Below, piece after piece: positions 40,558-52,942 of a stretch of DNA of 64,000 nucleotides. The notes beneath the pieces were generated by a model, which worked only from the letters and a program-made list of their open reading frames with translations, was not told the origin of the DNA and made no database searches. A program made the position numbers and the translations under genes. The stretch is from Thalassobaculum fulvum (GTDB lineage: Bacteria > Pseudomonadota > Alphaproteobacteria > Thalassobaculales > Thalassobaculaceae): assembly GCF_014652915.1 (NCBI RefSeq), contig NZ_BMZS01000003.1:510283-574282 (forward strand), given 5' to 3'. The stretch's first letter is position 1, and each line of letters begins with the position of its first letter.

Positions 40558-41307
40558 TCACTCCACGATCTCGCCGGACGCGATCCGGCGGATCGAACCG
40601 TCTGCCAGTGCCAGCGCGAGAGTCCCGTCGCCCTCCATGCCGGCGAAGCGCCCTTCCAGGCGCTCGTTCCCCTGATAGATGGTGAGCGGCGCGCCGATCG
40701 CAGGGCCGCGCGCCAGCCAGGCCGAGCGGATCCCGGCCAGCCCGTCCCGGCACCACTGGCGATATCGGGCTTCGAGGGCCGCGACAAGCGCCTCGAACAC
40801 GGCGTCGGCCCCGGCACCCTCGACCCGGGAGGTTCGCCGGTCCGGCAGCTCCGGACGGCTCGCCACGTTGACGCCGATGCCGATCAGCACCGCCGACAGC
40901 GCGCCGCCCTCGGCGATCGCCTCGAGCAGCACGCCGGCCACCTTGCCGCCGTTCAGGAGCACGTCGTTCGGCCACTTCAGGGCGACGTCGCCGCCGAATT
41001 GCGCCACCGCGTCGGCCAGCGCGACCGCCGCCACGATCGACAGCTCGGCGGCGCGCGCGGTCGGCACGTCCGGACGCAGGATCGCCGTCATGTAGACGTT
41101 TCCGGGGGGCGAGGACCACGGCCGCCCCATCCGTCCGCGGCCGCCGGTCTGCTCGGCCGCCCGTACCACGGTCCGGCCGGCGGCACCGTCCTCGGCGAGC
41201 CGGCGCGCCGCCTCCATCGTGCTCGCGACCGCCCCGAGCTCGACGACCCGCCAGCCGTCCACACCGCCGGCCGAGCCCTCGACCGCCGTGGCGCGCCGCG
41301 CCGTCAT
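40558..41307 (-). CDS. birA: Biotin--[acetyl-CoA-carboxylase] ligase
   Basis: A 249-residue monofunctional biotin protein ligase without the helix-turn-helix of E. coli BirA. The biotinyl-AMP loop GGRGRMGRPWSSPPGN (about 55-70), the KWPNDVLLNGGKVAGVLLE block and GIGVNV are intact. The C-terminal SH3-like domain ends in DGTLALALADGSIRRIASGEI. It follows nuoN by 10 bp, the order conserved in many alphaproteobacteria. Confidence 0.96.
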   Translation of the reverse strand: MTARRATAVEGSAGGVDGWRVVELGAVASTMEAARRLAEDGAAGRTVVRAAEQTGGRGRMGRPWSSPPGNVYMTAILRPDVPTARAAELSIVAAVALADAVAQFGGDVALKWPNDVLLNGGKVAGVLLEAIAEGGALSAVLIGIGVNVASRPELPDRRTSRVEGAGADAVFEALVAALEARYRQWCRDGLAGIRSAWLARGPAIGAPLTIYQGNERLEGRFAGMEGDGTLALALADGSIRRIASGEIVE

Positions 41308-41317
41308 GCTCGCGGCC

Positions 41318-42769
41318 TCACGCGCCGAGCAAGCTCACGGCGGCCTGCCGGGCCTGCTCGTAGACCGGCGAAAGGAACAGGAGGAACAGCACGGTCACCA
41401 CCGCGGAGCCGAACACCACCGCCCGCAAGTCGCCGGCGACGGCGCCGTCGAGCGGCTGGGTCGCGTCGTCGAAGTACATGATCTTGACGATGCGCAGGTA
41501 GTAGAACGCCCCCACCACGCTGGCCAGCACACCGATCACCGCGAGCCCGAACAGGCCGGCGTTGACCGCCGCCATGAACACGTACCACTTGCCGAAGAAC
41601 CCGGCGAGCGGCGGGATGCCGGCCATCGAGAACATGAACACCATCAGCGCGAACGCCAGCATCGGATGGGTCTTCGACAACCCGGACAGGTCGGACAGGC
41701 TCTCGACCAGCCGGCCGTCGCGCCGCATCGCCAGGATGATCGCGAAGGTGCCGACGTTCATGAAGATGTAGGTGGCGAGGTAGATCATCACGCCGGTCAC
41801 GCCGGCCTCATTGCCGGCCGCCACGCCGACCAGGGCGTAGCCCATGTGGCCGATCGAGCTGTAGGCCATCAGCCGCTTGATGTTGGTCTGCACCATGGCG
41901 GCGAAGGCGCCGAGCGCCATCGAGGCGATCGAGACGAACACCAGGATCTGCTGCCAGGACGACAGCAGGTCGCCGAACGGCCCGGCGGTGACCCGGACGA
42001 ACAGCGCCAGGGCCGCCACCTTCGGCGCGACCGCGAACAGCGCGGTCACCGGCGTCGGCGCGCCCTCGTAGACGTCCGGCGTCCACATGTGGAACGGCAC
42101 CGCCGAGATCTTGAACGCCAGCCCCGAGATCAGGAACACCAGCCCGACCACCAGGCCGACCGACGGCCCGTCGGCCTTCTGGAACACCTCGGCGAGCCCG
42201 GTGAAGCTGGTGGTGCCGGCGAAGCCGTACACCAGCGAGCAGCCGTACAGCAGCATGCCGGAGCTGAGCGCGCCCAGGACGAAGTACTTCAGGCCGGCCT
42301 CGGTCGAACGCAGGGTGTCGCGCCGGATCGACGCGATGACGTAGAGCGCCAGGCTCTGCATCTCCAGCCCCATGTAGAGCGCGATCAGGTCGTTGGCCGA
42401 GACCATCATCATCATGCCGAGCGTCGAGAAAACGATCAGCACGGGGTACTCGAAGCGTCCGCCCCGCTCACGGTCGAAGTAGCCGAACGACAGGATCAGC
42501 GCGAACGCCGAGCCGAGCAGGATCAGCACCTTGGCGAAGCGGGCGAAGGCGTCGGTGATGAACAGGCCGAAGAACGCCTCCTGGGTGCCGGACTTGGCCA
42601 CCACCAGGATGCCCGCCACCAGCAGGGCCAGCACCGCCAGCCAGCCGGGCGCGCGCATGCCGCCGGAGCCGCGGAACACGCCGAACATCAGCAGCAGGGC
42701 GCCGACGATCGCGAGAAAGATCTCGGCCGTGGCCGGTGCCATGACGGGAAGGCTGGTCACCGCGTTCAT
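41318..42769 (-). CDS. nuoN: NADH-quinone oxidoreductase subunit N
   Basis: A 483-residue membrane subunit with about 14 helices, an antiporter-like proton channel of complex I. Motifs include [23 protein letters not shown] (in parts: [17 protein letters not shown]), the broken-helix Lys, and [12 protein letters not shown]. It is the last gene of the nuo operon, 21 bp after nuoM. Confidence 0.97.
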   Translation of the reverse strand: MNAVTSLPVMAPATAEIFLAIVGALLLMFGVFRGSGGMRAPGWLAVLALLVAGILVVAKSGTQEAFFGLFITDAFARFAKVLILLGSAFALILSFGYFDRERGGRFEYPVLIVFSTLGMMMMVSANDLIALYMGLEMQSLALYVIASIRRDTLRSTEAGLKYFVLGALSSGMLLYGCSLVYGFAGTTSFTGLAEVFQKADGPSVGLVVGLVFLISGLAFKISAVPFHMWTPDVYEGAPTPVTALFAVAPKVAALALFVRVTAGPFGDLLSSWQQILVFVSIASMALGAFAAMVQTNIKRLMAYSSIGHMGYALVGVAAGNEAGVTGVMIYLATYIFMNVGTFAIILAMRRDGRLVESLSDLSGLSKTHPMLAFALMVFMFSMAGIPPLAGFFGKWYVFMAAVNAGLFGLAVIGVLASVVGAFYYLRIVKIMYFDDATQPLDGAVAGDLRAVVFGSAVVTVLFLLFLSPVYEQARQAAVSLLGA

Positions 42770-42790
42770 CAGAGGCTTCTCCCGGCGCCG

Positions 42791-44305
42791 TCAGCGGGCG
42801 GCCACGGCGGTCCCGGCATGACCGAGAGCCACCTTGTAGTTTGTGATCAGGTTGTCGACCGAGACCGACATCATGTCGATGAAGGTGGACGGATAGATCC
42901 CCATCCAGAACACCAGCACGATCAGCGGCGCGAACACCGCGATCTCGCGCGGGCTCAGGTCCAGCAGCGCCTTCAGGCTGTCCTTGTCGAGCACCCCGAA
43001 GATCACCCGGCGGTACAGGTACAGCATGTAGGCCGCCCCCAGGATCAGGCCGGTCGCGGTCAGGGCCGCCAGCCAAGTGCTGACCTGGAAGGCGCCGGCC
43101 AGGATCAGCAGCTCGCCGACGAAGCCGCTGGTGCTCGGCAGGCCGACCGAGGCCATCATGAACACCATGAACACCAGCGCGTAGCGCGGCATGTTGTTGG
43201 CCAGCCCGCCATAGGCGGCGATCTCGCGGGTGTGCATGCGGTCGTAGACCACGCCGACGCACAGGAACAGCGCGCCCGAAACGATGCCGTGCGACAGCAT
43301 CTGGAAGATCGAGCCCTCGACGCCCTGGGTGGTCATCGTGAACATGCCGATGGTCACGAAGCCCATATGCGCCACCGACGAGTAGGCGATGAGCTTCTTC
43401 ATGTCCTCCTGCACCAGCGCCACCAGCGAGGTGTAGATCACCGCCACCACGCTCAGCGTGTAGACCAGCGGCGCGAAAGCGTCGGACGCCTCCGGGAACA
43501 TCGGGATCGAGAACCGCAGGAACCCGTAGCCGCCCATCTTCAGGAGCACGCCGGCCAGGATGACGGAACCGGCGGTCGGCGCCTCGACGTGGGCGTCCGG
43601 CAACCAGGTGTGCACCGGCCACATCGGCACCTTGACCGCGAACGACGCGAAGAACGCCAGCCACAGCCAGGTCTGCGCCTCGGCGGCGAACCTGAAGGCC
43701 ATCAGGGTCGGGATGTCGGTGGTGCCGGCCTGCCAGTACATCGCCAGGATGGCGATCAGCATCAGCACCGAGCCCAGCAGGGTGTACAGGAAGAACTTGA
43801 ACGCCGCGTACACCCGGCGCTTGCCGCCCCAGACGCCGATGATCAGGAACATCGGGATCAGGACGCCTTCGAAGAAGACGTAGAACACCAGGATGTCCAG
43901 GGCGCAGAACATGCCGACCATCAGGGTCTCGAGGACCAGGAAGGCGATCATGTACTCCTTGACCCGGTTCTGGATGGCTTCCCAGCTGGCCAGGATGCAG
44001 ATCGGCGTCAGCAGGGTCGACAGCAGCACGAACCACATGGAGATGCCGTCGACGCCGACGTGGTAGGCGATCGACGAGCCGGGAATCCACTCGTAGCGCT
44101 CGACGAACTGGAAGTCGGCCGTGGTCGGGTCGAACCGGTACCAGATCAGCAGCGACAGCAGGAACACGGCGCCGGACGTCAGCAAGGCCTGCCAACGGCA
44201 GTTGCTGGCCACCTGGGCCTCGTCGCCGCGGGTGGCCAGGATCATCAGGACCCCGACCAGCGGCAGGAAGATGACGAGGGTCAGAAGCGGTGCATCGCCC
44301 ATCAT
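42791..44305 (-). CDS. nuoM: NADH-quinone oxidoreductase subunit M
   Basis: A 504-residue antiporter-like subunit of complex I. The channel features [20 protein letters not shown] and [12 protein letters not shown] are present, as is the conserved Glu in the [10 protein letters not shown] segment. Two adjacent ATGs open the frame (44305). It is 4 bp after nuoL. Confidence 0.97.
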   Translation of the reverse strand: MMGDAPLLTLVIFLPLVGVLMILATRGDEAQVASNCRWQALLTSGAVFLLSLLIWYRFDPTTADFQFVERYEWIPGSSIAYHVGVDGISMWFVLLSTLLTPICILASWEAIQNRVKEYMIAFLVLETLMVGMFCALDILVFYVFFEGVLIPMFLIIGVWGGKRRVYAAFKFFLYTLLGSVLMLIAILAMYWQAGTTDIPTLMAFRFAAEAQTWLWLAFFASFAVKVPMWPVHTWLPDAHVEAPTAGSVILAGVLLKMGGYGFLRFSIPMFPEASDAFAPLVYTLSVVAVIYTSLVALVQEDMKKLIAYSSVAHMGFVTIGMFTMTTQGVEGSIFQMLSHGIVSGALFLCVGVVYDRMHTREIAAYGGLANNMPRYALVFMVFMMASVGLPSTSGFVGELLILAGAFQVSTWLAALTATGLILGAAYMLYLYRRVIFGVLDKDSLKALLDLSPREIAVFAPLIVLVFWMGIYPSTFIDMMSVSVDNLITNYKVALGHAGTAVAAR

Positions 44306-44309
44306 GACA

Positions 44310-46238
44310 TCAGGCTCCGAAGGCCAGGTACCAGCTCACCAGGGCGACCACCCCGATCAGCATCGCGAAGGCGTAGTGGTAGACGTAGCCGGTCTGCAGC
44401 CGGCCGGCCCGGGCCGCGACCGCGCGGGCGACCGCCGACACGCCGTCCGGGCCGAAACCGTCGATGATCGCGCGGTCGCCGCCCTGCCAGAACGCCAGGC
44501 CGGCCTGCCAGGAGCGCTTGACGAACAGCCAGTCGTACAGCTCATCGAAGTACCACTTGTTCAGCAGGAACAGGTAGACCGGGCGGAACGCGGTCGCGAG
44601 CCGGGCCGGCAGCTCGGTGCGGAACATGTACAGCAGGTAGGCGAGGCCGATGCCGATCAGGCCGACCACCAGCGGCGCCAGCTTGACCCACATCGGCACA
44701 TGGTGGGCCGCCTCGATCGAGTTGTTCTCTGCGAGGATCTTGATCGACGCACCCCAGAACTCCGCCATGCCGTGGCCGACGAAGGTCTCGTAGGCGACGA
44801 AGCCGCTGAGCACCGCGCCGACCGCCAGGACGCCGAGCGGGATGGTCATGACCAGTGGTGACTCGTGCACGTGGTGCAGCACCTCGTGCGACATCCGCGG
44901 CTTGCCGTGGAAGGTCATGATGATCAGGCGCCAGCTGTAGAATGCGGTCATCGCGGCGGCGGCGATGCCCATCCAGAACGCGAACTGCCCGACCCCGCTG
45001 TGGGCGCCGTAGGCCGCCTCCAGGATCATGTCCTTGGAGTAGTAGCCGGCGAACAGCGGGATGCCGGCCAGCGCCAGGCTGCCGATCCACATCATCGCGT
45101 AGGTGAACGGGATCTTGCGCCAGATGCCGCCCATGTTGCGCATGTCCTGCTCGTCCGACAGGGCATGGATCACCGAGCCGGCCGACAGGAACAGCAGCGC
45201 CTTGAAGAAGGCGTGGGTCATCAGGTGGAAGATCGCGGCCGGATAGGCCGAGACGCCGAGCGCGAAGAACATGTAGCCGAGCTGGCTGCAGGTCGAGTAC
45301 GCGATCACCCGCTTGATGTCGTTCTGGCACATGCCGACGGTGGCCGCGAAGAACGCCGTCGCGGCGCCGACGATCGTCACCACCTCGAGGGCGACCGGCG
45401 CGTACTCGAACAGCGGCGACATCCGGGCGACCAGGAACACGCCGGCGGTCACCATGGTGGCCGCATGGATCAGCGCCGACACCGGGGTCGGGCCCTCCAT
45501 GGCGTCCGGCAGCCAGGTGTGCAGGCCGAGCTGGGCGGACTTACCCATGGCGCCGATGAACAGCAGGATCGCCACGACGGTCAGGGCGTCGCCCTGCATG
45601 CCGAGGAACTCGAACGGCATGCCCGCCTTGTCCGGGGCCGCCGCGAAGATCGCGTCGAAGCCGACCGAGTCGAACAGCACGAAGCAGCCGAAGATGCCGA
45701 GCGCGAACCCGAAGTCGCCGACCCGGTTGACGATGAACGCCTTGATCGCCGCCGCGTTGGCCGACGGCTTGTGATACCAGAAGCCGATCAGCAGGTAGGA
45801 GGCGACGCCGACGCCCTCCCAGCCGAAGAACAGCTGGACCAGGTTGTCGGAGGTCACCAGCATCAGCATGGCGAAGGTGAAGATCGACAGATAGGCCATG
45901 AACCGCGGGATCGACGGGTCGTGGCTCATGTAGCCGACCGAGTACACGTGGACCATGGACGACACCACGGTCACCACCAGCACCATCACCGCGGTCAGGG
46001 TGTCCCAGCGCAGCGCCCAGTGCGCCTCGAAACTGCCGGAGACCACCCAGGTCAGCACCTCGACCGTGAAGGTCTTGCCGCCCAGGGCCACTTCCCAGAA
46101 CGCGACGATGCCCAGCACCGCCGAGACCAGCATGGCGCCGCAGGTCACGATCTGGGCGCCCCGGTCGCCGATGACCCGGCCGCCGAACCCGGCGATGATG
46201 GCGCCGACCAGCGGCAGGAAGACGATCGCGGAGTACAT
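44310..46238 (-). CDS. nuoL: NADH-quinone oxidoreductase subunit L
   Basis: A 642-residue distal antiporter-like subunit of complex I with the long C-terminal lateral helix. Diagnostic segments are [38 protein letters not shown] and [14 protein letters not shown]. It is 3 bp after nuoK, so translational coupling is likely. Confidence 0.97.
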   Translation of the reverse strand: MYSAIVFLPLVGAIIAGFGGRVIGDRGAQIVTCGAMLVSAVLGIVAFWEVALGGKTFTVEVLTWVVSGSFEAHWALRWDTLTAVMVLVVTVVSSMVHVYSVGYMSHDPSIPRFMAYLSIFTFAMLMLVTSDNLVQLFFGWEGVGVASYLLIGFWYHKPSANAAAIKAFIVNRVGDFGFALGIFGCFVLFDSVGFDAIFAAAPDKAGMPFEFLGMQGDALTVVAILLFIGAMGKSAQLGLHTWLPDAMEGPTPVSALIHAATMVTAGVFLVARMSPLFEYAPVALEVVTIVGAATAFFAATVGMCQNDIKRVIAYSTCSQLGYMFFALGVSAYPAAIFHLMTHAFFKALLFLSAGSVIHALSDEQDMRNMGGIWRKIPFTYAMMWIGSLALAGIPLFAGYYSKDMILEAAYGAHSGVGQFAFWMGIAAAAMTAFYSWRLIIMTFHGKPRMSHEVLHHVHESPLVMTIPLGVLAVGAVLSGFVAYETFVGHGMAEFWGASIKILAENNSIEAAHHVPMWVKLAPLVVGLIGIGLAYLLYMFRTELPARLATAFRPVYLFLLNKWYFDELYDWLFVKRSWQAGLAFWQGGDRAIIDGFGPDGVSAVARAVAARAGRLQTGYVYHYAFAMLIGVVALVSWYLAFGA

Positions 46239-46241
46239 CCC

Positions 46242-46550
46242 TCAGCCCTTCATCAGGTTGATGTCCTCGACCGCGATCGAACCGCGGTTGCGGAAGTAGA
46301 CGACCAGGATCGCCAGGCCGATCGCCGCCTCGGCCGCCGCGACGGTCAGCACGAACAGAGCGAACACCTGGCCGACCAGGTCGCCGAGGAAGGTGGAGAA
46401 CGCCACGAGGTTGATGTTGACCGCGAGCAGCATGAGCTCGACCGACATCAGGATGATGATGACGTTCTTGCGGTTCAGGAAGATGCCGAAGATCCCGAGC
46501 GTGAACAGGATCGCCGCCACGGTCAGGTAGTGGCCGAGACCGATCTCCAT
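46242..46550 (-). CDS. nuoK: NADH-quinone oxidoreductase subunit K
   Basis: A 102-residue three-helix subunit of the complex I membrane arm. The conserved Glu residues are in [13 protein letters not shown] (about 33-40) and [10 protein letters not shown] (about 70). The start codon is 1 bp after the nuoJ stop. Confidence 0.97.
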   Translation of the reverse strand: MEIGLGHYLTVAAILFTLGIFGIFLNRKNVIIILMSVELMLLAVNINLVAFSTFLGDLVGQVFALFVLTVAAAEAAIGLAILVVYFRNRGSIAVEDINLMKG

Positions 46551-46551
46551 G

Positions 46552-47166
46552 TCAGACCCCTCCCCCTCGGGTCACCTTGACGACTTCCACGACCTCCTCC
46601 GGACGCCGGGCGTTCTGCGCCTCGATCGACTGCCGGCGCACGCCCTCGCGCGACCGCAGGGTCAGCACGATGGCGCCGATCATGGCGATCAGCAGGATCA
46701 GGCCGGCGGCCTGGAACAGGTAGACGTAGCGGGTGTAGAGCAGCCCGCCGAGCGCATGGGTGTTGGTGGTCTCGGCGACCGGCGGAACCGGCGCGGTCAG
46801 CGCGTCGGGCACGCCCGGCGCCACCGTCCACGCCCCGGTCACCAGCACCAGCTCGGCCAGCAGCACCAGGCCGATCGCCGCCCCCACCGGCAGGTACCGG
46901 ATGAAGCCCTGGCGCAGCTCGACGAAGTTGATGTCGAGCATCATCACCACGAACAGGAACAGCACCGCGACCGCGCCGACGTAGACGACGACCAGGATCA
47001 TCGCCAGGAACTCGGCGCCCATCAGCACGAACAGGCCGGCCGCGTTGAAGAACGCCAGGATCAGGAACAGGACCGAATGCACCGGGTTGCGCGAGGTGAT
47101 CACCATCGCGCCCGACGCCACCGCGACCGCGGCGAACAGGTAGAAGACCAGGGCCTGAACGACCAT
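46552..47166 (-). CDS. nuoJ: NADH-quinone oxidoreductase subunit J
   Basis: A 204-residue membrane subunit with five helices; the conserved stretch [18 protein letters not shown] (about 60-77) contains the pi-bulge helix residues linking quinone chemistry to proton pumping. A GGAAGG site and a small hairpin (47180-47194) lie just upstream. The 99-bp gap before it (47167-47265) is the widest in the operon. Confidence 0.96.
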   Translation of the reverse strand: MVVQALVFYLFAAVAVASGAMVITSRNPVHSVLFLILAFFNAAGLFVLMGAEFLAMILVVVYVGAVAVLFLFVVMMLDINFVELRQGFIRYLPVGAAIGLVLLAELVLVTGAWTVAPGVPDALTAPVPPVAETTNTHALGGLLYTRYVYLFQAAGLILLIAMIGAIVLTLRSREGVRRQSIEAQNARRPEEVVEVVKVTRGGGV

Positions 47167-47265
47167 CCCGCTTCCTTCCCCGGGTAGAACCCGGTTTGTC
47201 TCGGCTCCGGATCAAGCTTGTCCGTCAGCCGGTTATCCTACGTTCTTCATATCCGACGCGAAGCG

Positions 47266-47754
47266 TCAGCGATACGGCGCATCCGCCGTCAGGTTCTGCG
47301 CGATCTCGACCTCCCAGCGGTCGCCGTTCGCGAGCAGCTTTTCCTTGTTGTAGAACAGCTCCTCGCGGGTCTCGGTCGCGAACTCGAAGTTCGGCCCCTC
47401 GACGATGGCGTCGACCGGGCAGGCCTCCTGGCAGAACCCGCAGTAGATGCACTTGGTCATGTCGATGTCGTAGCGGGTCGTTCGCCGCGACCCGTCGGCG
47501 CGCGGCTCCGCCTCGATGGTGATCGCCTGGGCCGGGCAGATCGCCTCGCACAGCTTGCAGGCGATGCAGCGCTCCTCGCCGTTCGGGTAGCGGCGCAACG
47601 CGTGCTCGCCGCGGAACCGCGGGCTGAGCGGGCCCTTCTCGTACGGGTAGTTGATCGTCACCTTCGGCTTGAAGAAGTACTTCAAGGTCAGCCCGAGGCC
47701 GGACAGCAGCTCGGCCAGCAGAAGGCTCTTGGGTCGGAATCCCACGGAAGCCAT
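47266..47754 (-). CDS. nuoI: NADH-quinone oxidoreductase subunit I
   Basis: A 162-residue ferredoxin-like subunit of the peripheral arm. Two CxxCxxCxxxC sets, [18 protein letters not shown] (about 59-76) and [17 protein letters not shown] (about 98-114), bind clusters N6a and N6b. It ends in the usual acidic-aromatic tail. It starts 25 bp after nuoH. Confidence 0.97.
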   Translation of the reverse strand: MASVGFRPKSLLLAELLSGLGLTLKYFFKPKVTINYPYEKGPLSPRFRGEHALRRYPNGEERCIACKLCEAICPAQAITIEAEPRADGSRRTTRYDIDMTKCIYCGFCQEACPVDAIVEGPNFEFATETREELFYNKEKLLANGDRWEVEIAQNLTADAPYR

Positions 47755-47779
47755 GGTCGTTACCTCGCTCCTCGGCCGC

Positions 47780-48784
47780 TCACGGCACCCAGTCGAACGC
47801 CACCAGCACGCCGGCGGTCACCACCACCCACAGCAGCGACAGCGGCAGGAACACCTTCCAGCCGAGCCGCATGAGCTGGTCGTAGCGGTAGCGCGGGAAG
47901 GTCGCCCGGACCCACAGGAAGAAGAACAGGACGAAGGCGATCTTCAGGGCGAACCAGATCGGGCCGGGAATCCAGTTGAACGGCGCGATGTCGAACGGCG
48001 GCAGCCAGCCGCCCAGGAACAGGACGGCGGTCATGCCGCTCATCAGGATCATGTTCGCGTACTCGCCGAGGAAGAACAGCGCGAAGCTCATCGACGAGTA
48101 CTCGACGAAGTACCCCGCCACCAGCTCCGACTCGCCTTCCGGCAGGTCGAACGGCGACCGGTTGGTCTCGGCCAGGGCCGAGACGAAGAAGATGACGAAC
48201 ATCGGCAGCAGCGGGATCGCGAACCACACGGTGCGCTGCGCTTCGACGATGTCGCTGAGGTTCAGCGAGCCGACGCACAGCAGCACGGTGATGATCACGA
48301 AGCCGATCGAGACCTCGTACGACACCATCTGCGCGGCCGAGCGCAGGGCGCCCAGGAAGGCGTACTTCGAGTTCGAGGCCCAGCCGGCCATGATCACGCC
48401 GTACACGCCGAGCGACGAGATCGCGAACAGGTACAGCACGCCGACGTTGATGTCGGCCAGCACCATGCCGGCGTCGAACGGGATCACCGCCCAGGCGATC
48501 AGACTGAGGATGAAGGTCAGCATCGGGGCGGCCAGGAAGACGATCTTGTTGGCCCCCGACGGCAGGATCGTCTCCTTCGCCAGCAGCTTCACGCCGTCGG
48601 CGAACGGCTGCAACAGCCCGAACGGGCCGACAACGTTCGGCCCCTTGCGCAGCTGCATGGCCGCGATGACCTTGCGCTCGAAATAGGTGAGATACGCCAC
48701 CGCCACCAGCAGCGGCACCACGATCGCCAGGATCTGCGCCACGATGATCGCGGTCGGTACGACGTATGTGTCGAGGAAGGTCAT
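47780..48784 (-). CDS. nuoH: NADH-quinone oxidoreductase subunit H
   Basis: A 334-residue eight-helix subunit that forms the quinone entry with NuoB and NuoD. The signatures [29 protein letters not shown]-type ([11 protein letters not shown]) and [17 protein letters not shown] are intact. It lies 30 bp after nuoG. Confidence 0.97.
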   Translation of the reverse strand: MTFLDTYVVPTAIIVAQILAIVVPLLVAVAYLTYFERKVIAAMQLRKGPNVVGPFGLLQPFADGVKLLAKETILPSGANKIVFLAAPMLTFILSLIAWAVIPFDAGMVLADINVGVLYLFAISSLGVYGVIMAGWASNSKYAFLGALRSAAQMVSYEVSIGFVIITVLLCVGSLNLSDIVEAQRTVWFAIPLLPMFVIFFVSALAETNRSPFDLPEGESELVAGYFVEYSSMSFALFFLGEYANMILMSGMTAVLFLGGWLPPFDIAPFNWIPGPIWFALKIAFVLFFFLWVRATFPRYRYDQLMRLGWKVFLPLSLLWVVVTAGVLVAFDWVP

Positions 48785-48814
48785 GCTCGTCTCGCCCCGC
48801 CGGTCTCTGCCGGA

Positions 48815-50914
48815 TCAGCCGTGTGTGCCGGTAGCGGCCGGCTGGCGGCGGAGGACGAACACCTCCGTGCACTCGGCCATGGTCTTTGACGCCCGGCTGA
48901 TCGGGTCGGTCATGTAGAAGTTCCCGATCGGCGACGCGAACGGTGCGTCGTCGAAGGCTCCCGCCTTGCCGAACTCGCCCCAGGCCGCCGGCTCGATGGT
49001 GTCGATCGCGGCGAAGGTATCGTGGTCGCCGCGCAGCGCCTGCCGCAGGGCCGCCAGGTCGTCGAACGGCAGCTTGTGGCCGACCGCCTCGGATAGCGCC
49101 CGCAGGATCTTCCAGTCCTCGCGCGCCTCGCCCAGCGGGAATCCGGCGGCGAAGCCCTCCTGGACCCGGCCCTCGGTATTGACGTACAGGCCGTCCTTCT
49201 CGGTGTAGGCGGCGCCCGGCAGGACCACGTCGGCGCGGTGCGCGCCGTTGTCGCCGTGATGCCCCTGGTAGACCACGAAGGCGTCGCCCAGCGCGGTGGT
49301 GTCGATCTCGTCGGCGCCCAGCAGGTAGACCAGCTTGATCTTGCCGGCCTTGGCGCCGTCCAGGATGCCGGCGACGTCGGCGCCGCCCTTGCCCGGCACG
49401 AAGCCCATGTCGAGCCCGGCCACGCGGGCGGCCGCGGTGTGCAGCACGTTGAAGCCGTTCCAGCCCGGCACGGTCTCGCCGTCCTCGTCCCGGGTCGCCG
49501 GCTGGATCATGCCGCAGTTCTCGGCGATGGCCCGGGCGGCGGCCAGAACGGCGGCGCCGTCCTTGCGGGCGAGCGCGCCCATGCCGACCACGATCATCGG
49601 CTTCCTGGCGGCCTTCAGCACCTCGGCGAACTTGTGCGAGCCGTCGGCGACTTCGGCCAGGGTCTGGGTGCCGGCGCCGAGATGCTCGTAGTCGTAGGTC
49701 AGGTCGAGCTGCTGGCCGATCACCCCGATCGGGAAATTGCCGCGCAGCCAGCGCTTGCGGATTCGGGCGTTGACCAGCGCCGCCTCCCAGCGCGGGTTGG
49801 TGCCGACCAGCAGCAGGGCGTCGGCGTCCTCGATCCCGGCGATCGTGGTATTGAACAGCCAGCCGCTGCGCGGCCCCTCGCCGATCGCGGCACCGTCCTG
49901 GCGGCAGTCGATGTTCGGCGAGCCGAGCGCCGTCATCAGACGCTTCAGCGCGTACATCGCCTCGGCGTCCATGGTGTCGCCGGCGATCGCCGCCATCTCG
50001 GCCCCCTTCAGGCCGTTCATGCGCTCGGCCACGGCGGCGAACGCCTCCGGCCAGCTCGCCGGCTGCAGCTTGCCGTCCTTGCGGACGTACGGCCGGTCCA
50101 GGCGCTGGCGCTTCAGCCCGTCGCAGGCGTAGCGGGTCTTGTCGGAGATCCACTCCTCGTTGATGTCCTCGTGCAGCCGCGGCAGCACGCGCAGGACCTC
50201 GCGGCCGCGGGCGTCGACCCGGATGTTGCTGCCGACCGCGTCCATCACGTCGACCGACTCGGTCTTCTTCAGCTCCCACGGGCGCGACACGAAGGCGTAG
50301 GGCTTCGAGGTCAGCGCGCCGACCGGGCACAGGTCGATGACGTTGGCCGACAGCTCGGAGTCGATCGCTTTCTCGAGATAGGTGGTGATCTCGGCGTTCT
50401 CGCCGCGGTTCAGCATCCCCATGTCGGTGACGCCGGCGATCTCGGTCGAGAACCGGACGCAGCGCGTGCAGTGGATGCAGCGGGTCATGATGGTCTTGAC
50501 CAGCGGCCCCATGTTCTTGTCGGTGACGGCGCGCTTGTTCTCGGTGTAGCGGCTGGAGTGCCAGCCATAGGCCATGGCCTGGTCCTGCAGGTCGCACTCG
50601 CCGCCCTGATCGCAGATCGGGCAGTCGAGCGGATGGTTGATCAGCAGGAACTCCATCGTGCCCTTCTGGGCCTTCCGGGCGACCTCCGACTTGGTGTGGA
50701 TCACCATGCCGTCGCCGGCCGGGAACGCGCAGGACGCGATCGGCTTCGGCGCCTTCTCCATCTCGACCAGGCACATCCGGCAGTTGCCGGCGACCGAGAG
50801 GCGGTCGTGGTAGCAGAAACGCGGCACTTCGGCGCCGGCGGCCTCGCAGGCCTGCAGCACCGTCGATCCCGCGGGCACCTCCACCTCGATCCCGTCGACC
50901 GTCAGTTTCGGCAT
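48815..50914 (-). CDS. nuoG: NADH-quinone oxidoreductase subunit G
   Basis: A 699-residue peripheral subunit. The N-terminal 2Fe-2S ferredoxin domain (CxxxxxxRFCYHDRLSVAGNCRMC pattern, about 27-50), the HxxxCxxCxxxxxC site at HPLDCPICDQGGECDLQDQ (about 96-114) and the CIHCTRCVRFSTEI 4Fe-4S set (about 146-159) are present, followed by a molybdopterin-oxidoreductase-like domain. The 4Fe-4S N7 set of E. coli is not obvious, as in most alphaproteobacterial and mitochondrial homologues. There is a 55-bp gap to nuoF. Confidence 0.96.
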   Translation of the reverse strand: MPKLTVDGIEVEVPAGSTVLQACEAAGAEVPRFCYHDRLSVAGNCRMCLVEMEKAPKPIASCAFPAGDGMVIHTKSEVARKAQKGTMEFLLINHPLDCPICDQGGECDLQDQAMAYGWHSSRYTENKRAVTDKNMGPLVKTIMTRCIHCTRCVRFSTEIAGVTDMGMLNRGENAEITTYLEKAIDSELSANVIDLCPVGALTSKPYAFVSRPWELKKTESVDVMDAVGSNIRVDARGREVLRVLPRLHEDINEEWISDKTRYACDGLKRQRLDRPYVRKDGKLQPASWPEAFAAVAERMNGLKGAEMAAIAGDTMDAEAMYALKRLMTALGSPNIDCRQDGAAIGEGPRSGWLFNTTIAGIEDADALLLVGTNPRWEAALVNARIRKRWLRGNFPIGVIGQQLDLTYDYEHLGAGTQTLAEVADGSHKFAEVLKAARKPMIVVGMGALARKDGAAVLAAARAIAENCGMIQPATRDEDGETVPGWNGFNVLHTAAARVAGLDMGFVPGKGGADVAGILDGAKAGKIKLVYLLGADEIDTTALGDAFVVYQGHHGDNGAHRADVVLPGAAYTEKDGLYVNTEGRVQEGFAAGFPLGEAREDWKILRALSEAVGHKLPFDDLAALRQALRGDHDTFAAIDTIEPAAWGEFGKAGAFDDAPFASPIGNFYMTDPISRASKTMAECTEVFVLRRQPAATGTHG

Positions 50915-50969
50915 GCTGTCCTCTCTTCGTCCCCGTCCAATGCGCCGCCGGCCGGTCCGCTCGTGACCG

Positions 50970-52273
<1,304 letters not shown>

Positions 52274-52274
<1 letters not shown>

Positions 52275-52942
52275 CAGTCGTCTCCACCCCCGGCGGCCTT
52301 CTGGCCGGCGAACCACGACGGCACCCCCTCGGCGTCCTTGAGCGACGTCAGCGAGGTCGGGCCGGCGATCGACTGGGACGTCTGCCGCCCCTTCATCGAG
52401 CCGACCGGCGGCTGCTCGCCGCGCTTCAGGGACTCCAGAAGCTCGGCCGTGGTCTCGTAGTCCATGTCCTCGTAGAAATCGTCGTTCACCTGCAGGATCG
52501 GCGCGTTCACGCAGCCGCCCAGGCACTCCACCTCGAGCAGCGAGAACTGGCCGTCCGCGGTGGCGCCGTGGTTGCCGATGCCGAGCTTGTCCTTGATGCA
52601 GCGCATCACGTCGTCGGAGCCGCGCAGCCAGCACGGCGTCGTCGTGCAGGCCTGCAGGAACCACTTCCCGACCGGGGCCAGGTTGAACATCGTGTAGAAG
52701 GTCGCGACCTCCAGCACCCGGATCCTGGCCATGCCGAGTCGCTCGGCGATCGCGTCGATGGCGGCGAGCGGGATCCAGTTGTCGTGCTGGCGCTGGGCCA
52801 GGTCGAGCAGCGGCAGGACCGCGCTGGCCTTCCGGTTCTCCGGGTACTTGGCCAGGATCGTCTCGATCCGGGCCTCGCTCTCCGCGGTCCAGGCAAAACT
52901 CTTCGGCTGGTCCTTGTCCTCGGCGATGTGCTTGCCGCTCAT
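52274..52942 (-). CDS. nuoE: NADH-quinone oxidoreductase subunit E
   Basis: A 222-residue thioredoxin-fold subunit with the N1a 2Fe-2S cluster. The four cysteines are in [10 protein letters not shown] (about 98-103) and [10 protein letters not shown] (about 139-144). The C-terminal ~45 residues (from [11 protein letters not shown] on) are an Ala/Gly-rich extension. The start overlaps the nuoD stop (ATGA) and its stop overlaps nuoF. Confidence 0.96.

Noticed and set aside
41219-44467. Plus-strand open frame of over 1,000 codons opposite nuoN and nuoM
   Set aside because: Antisense shadow with His/Gln/Asp-rich nonsense translation; nuoN and nuoM are complete on the minus strand.
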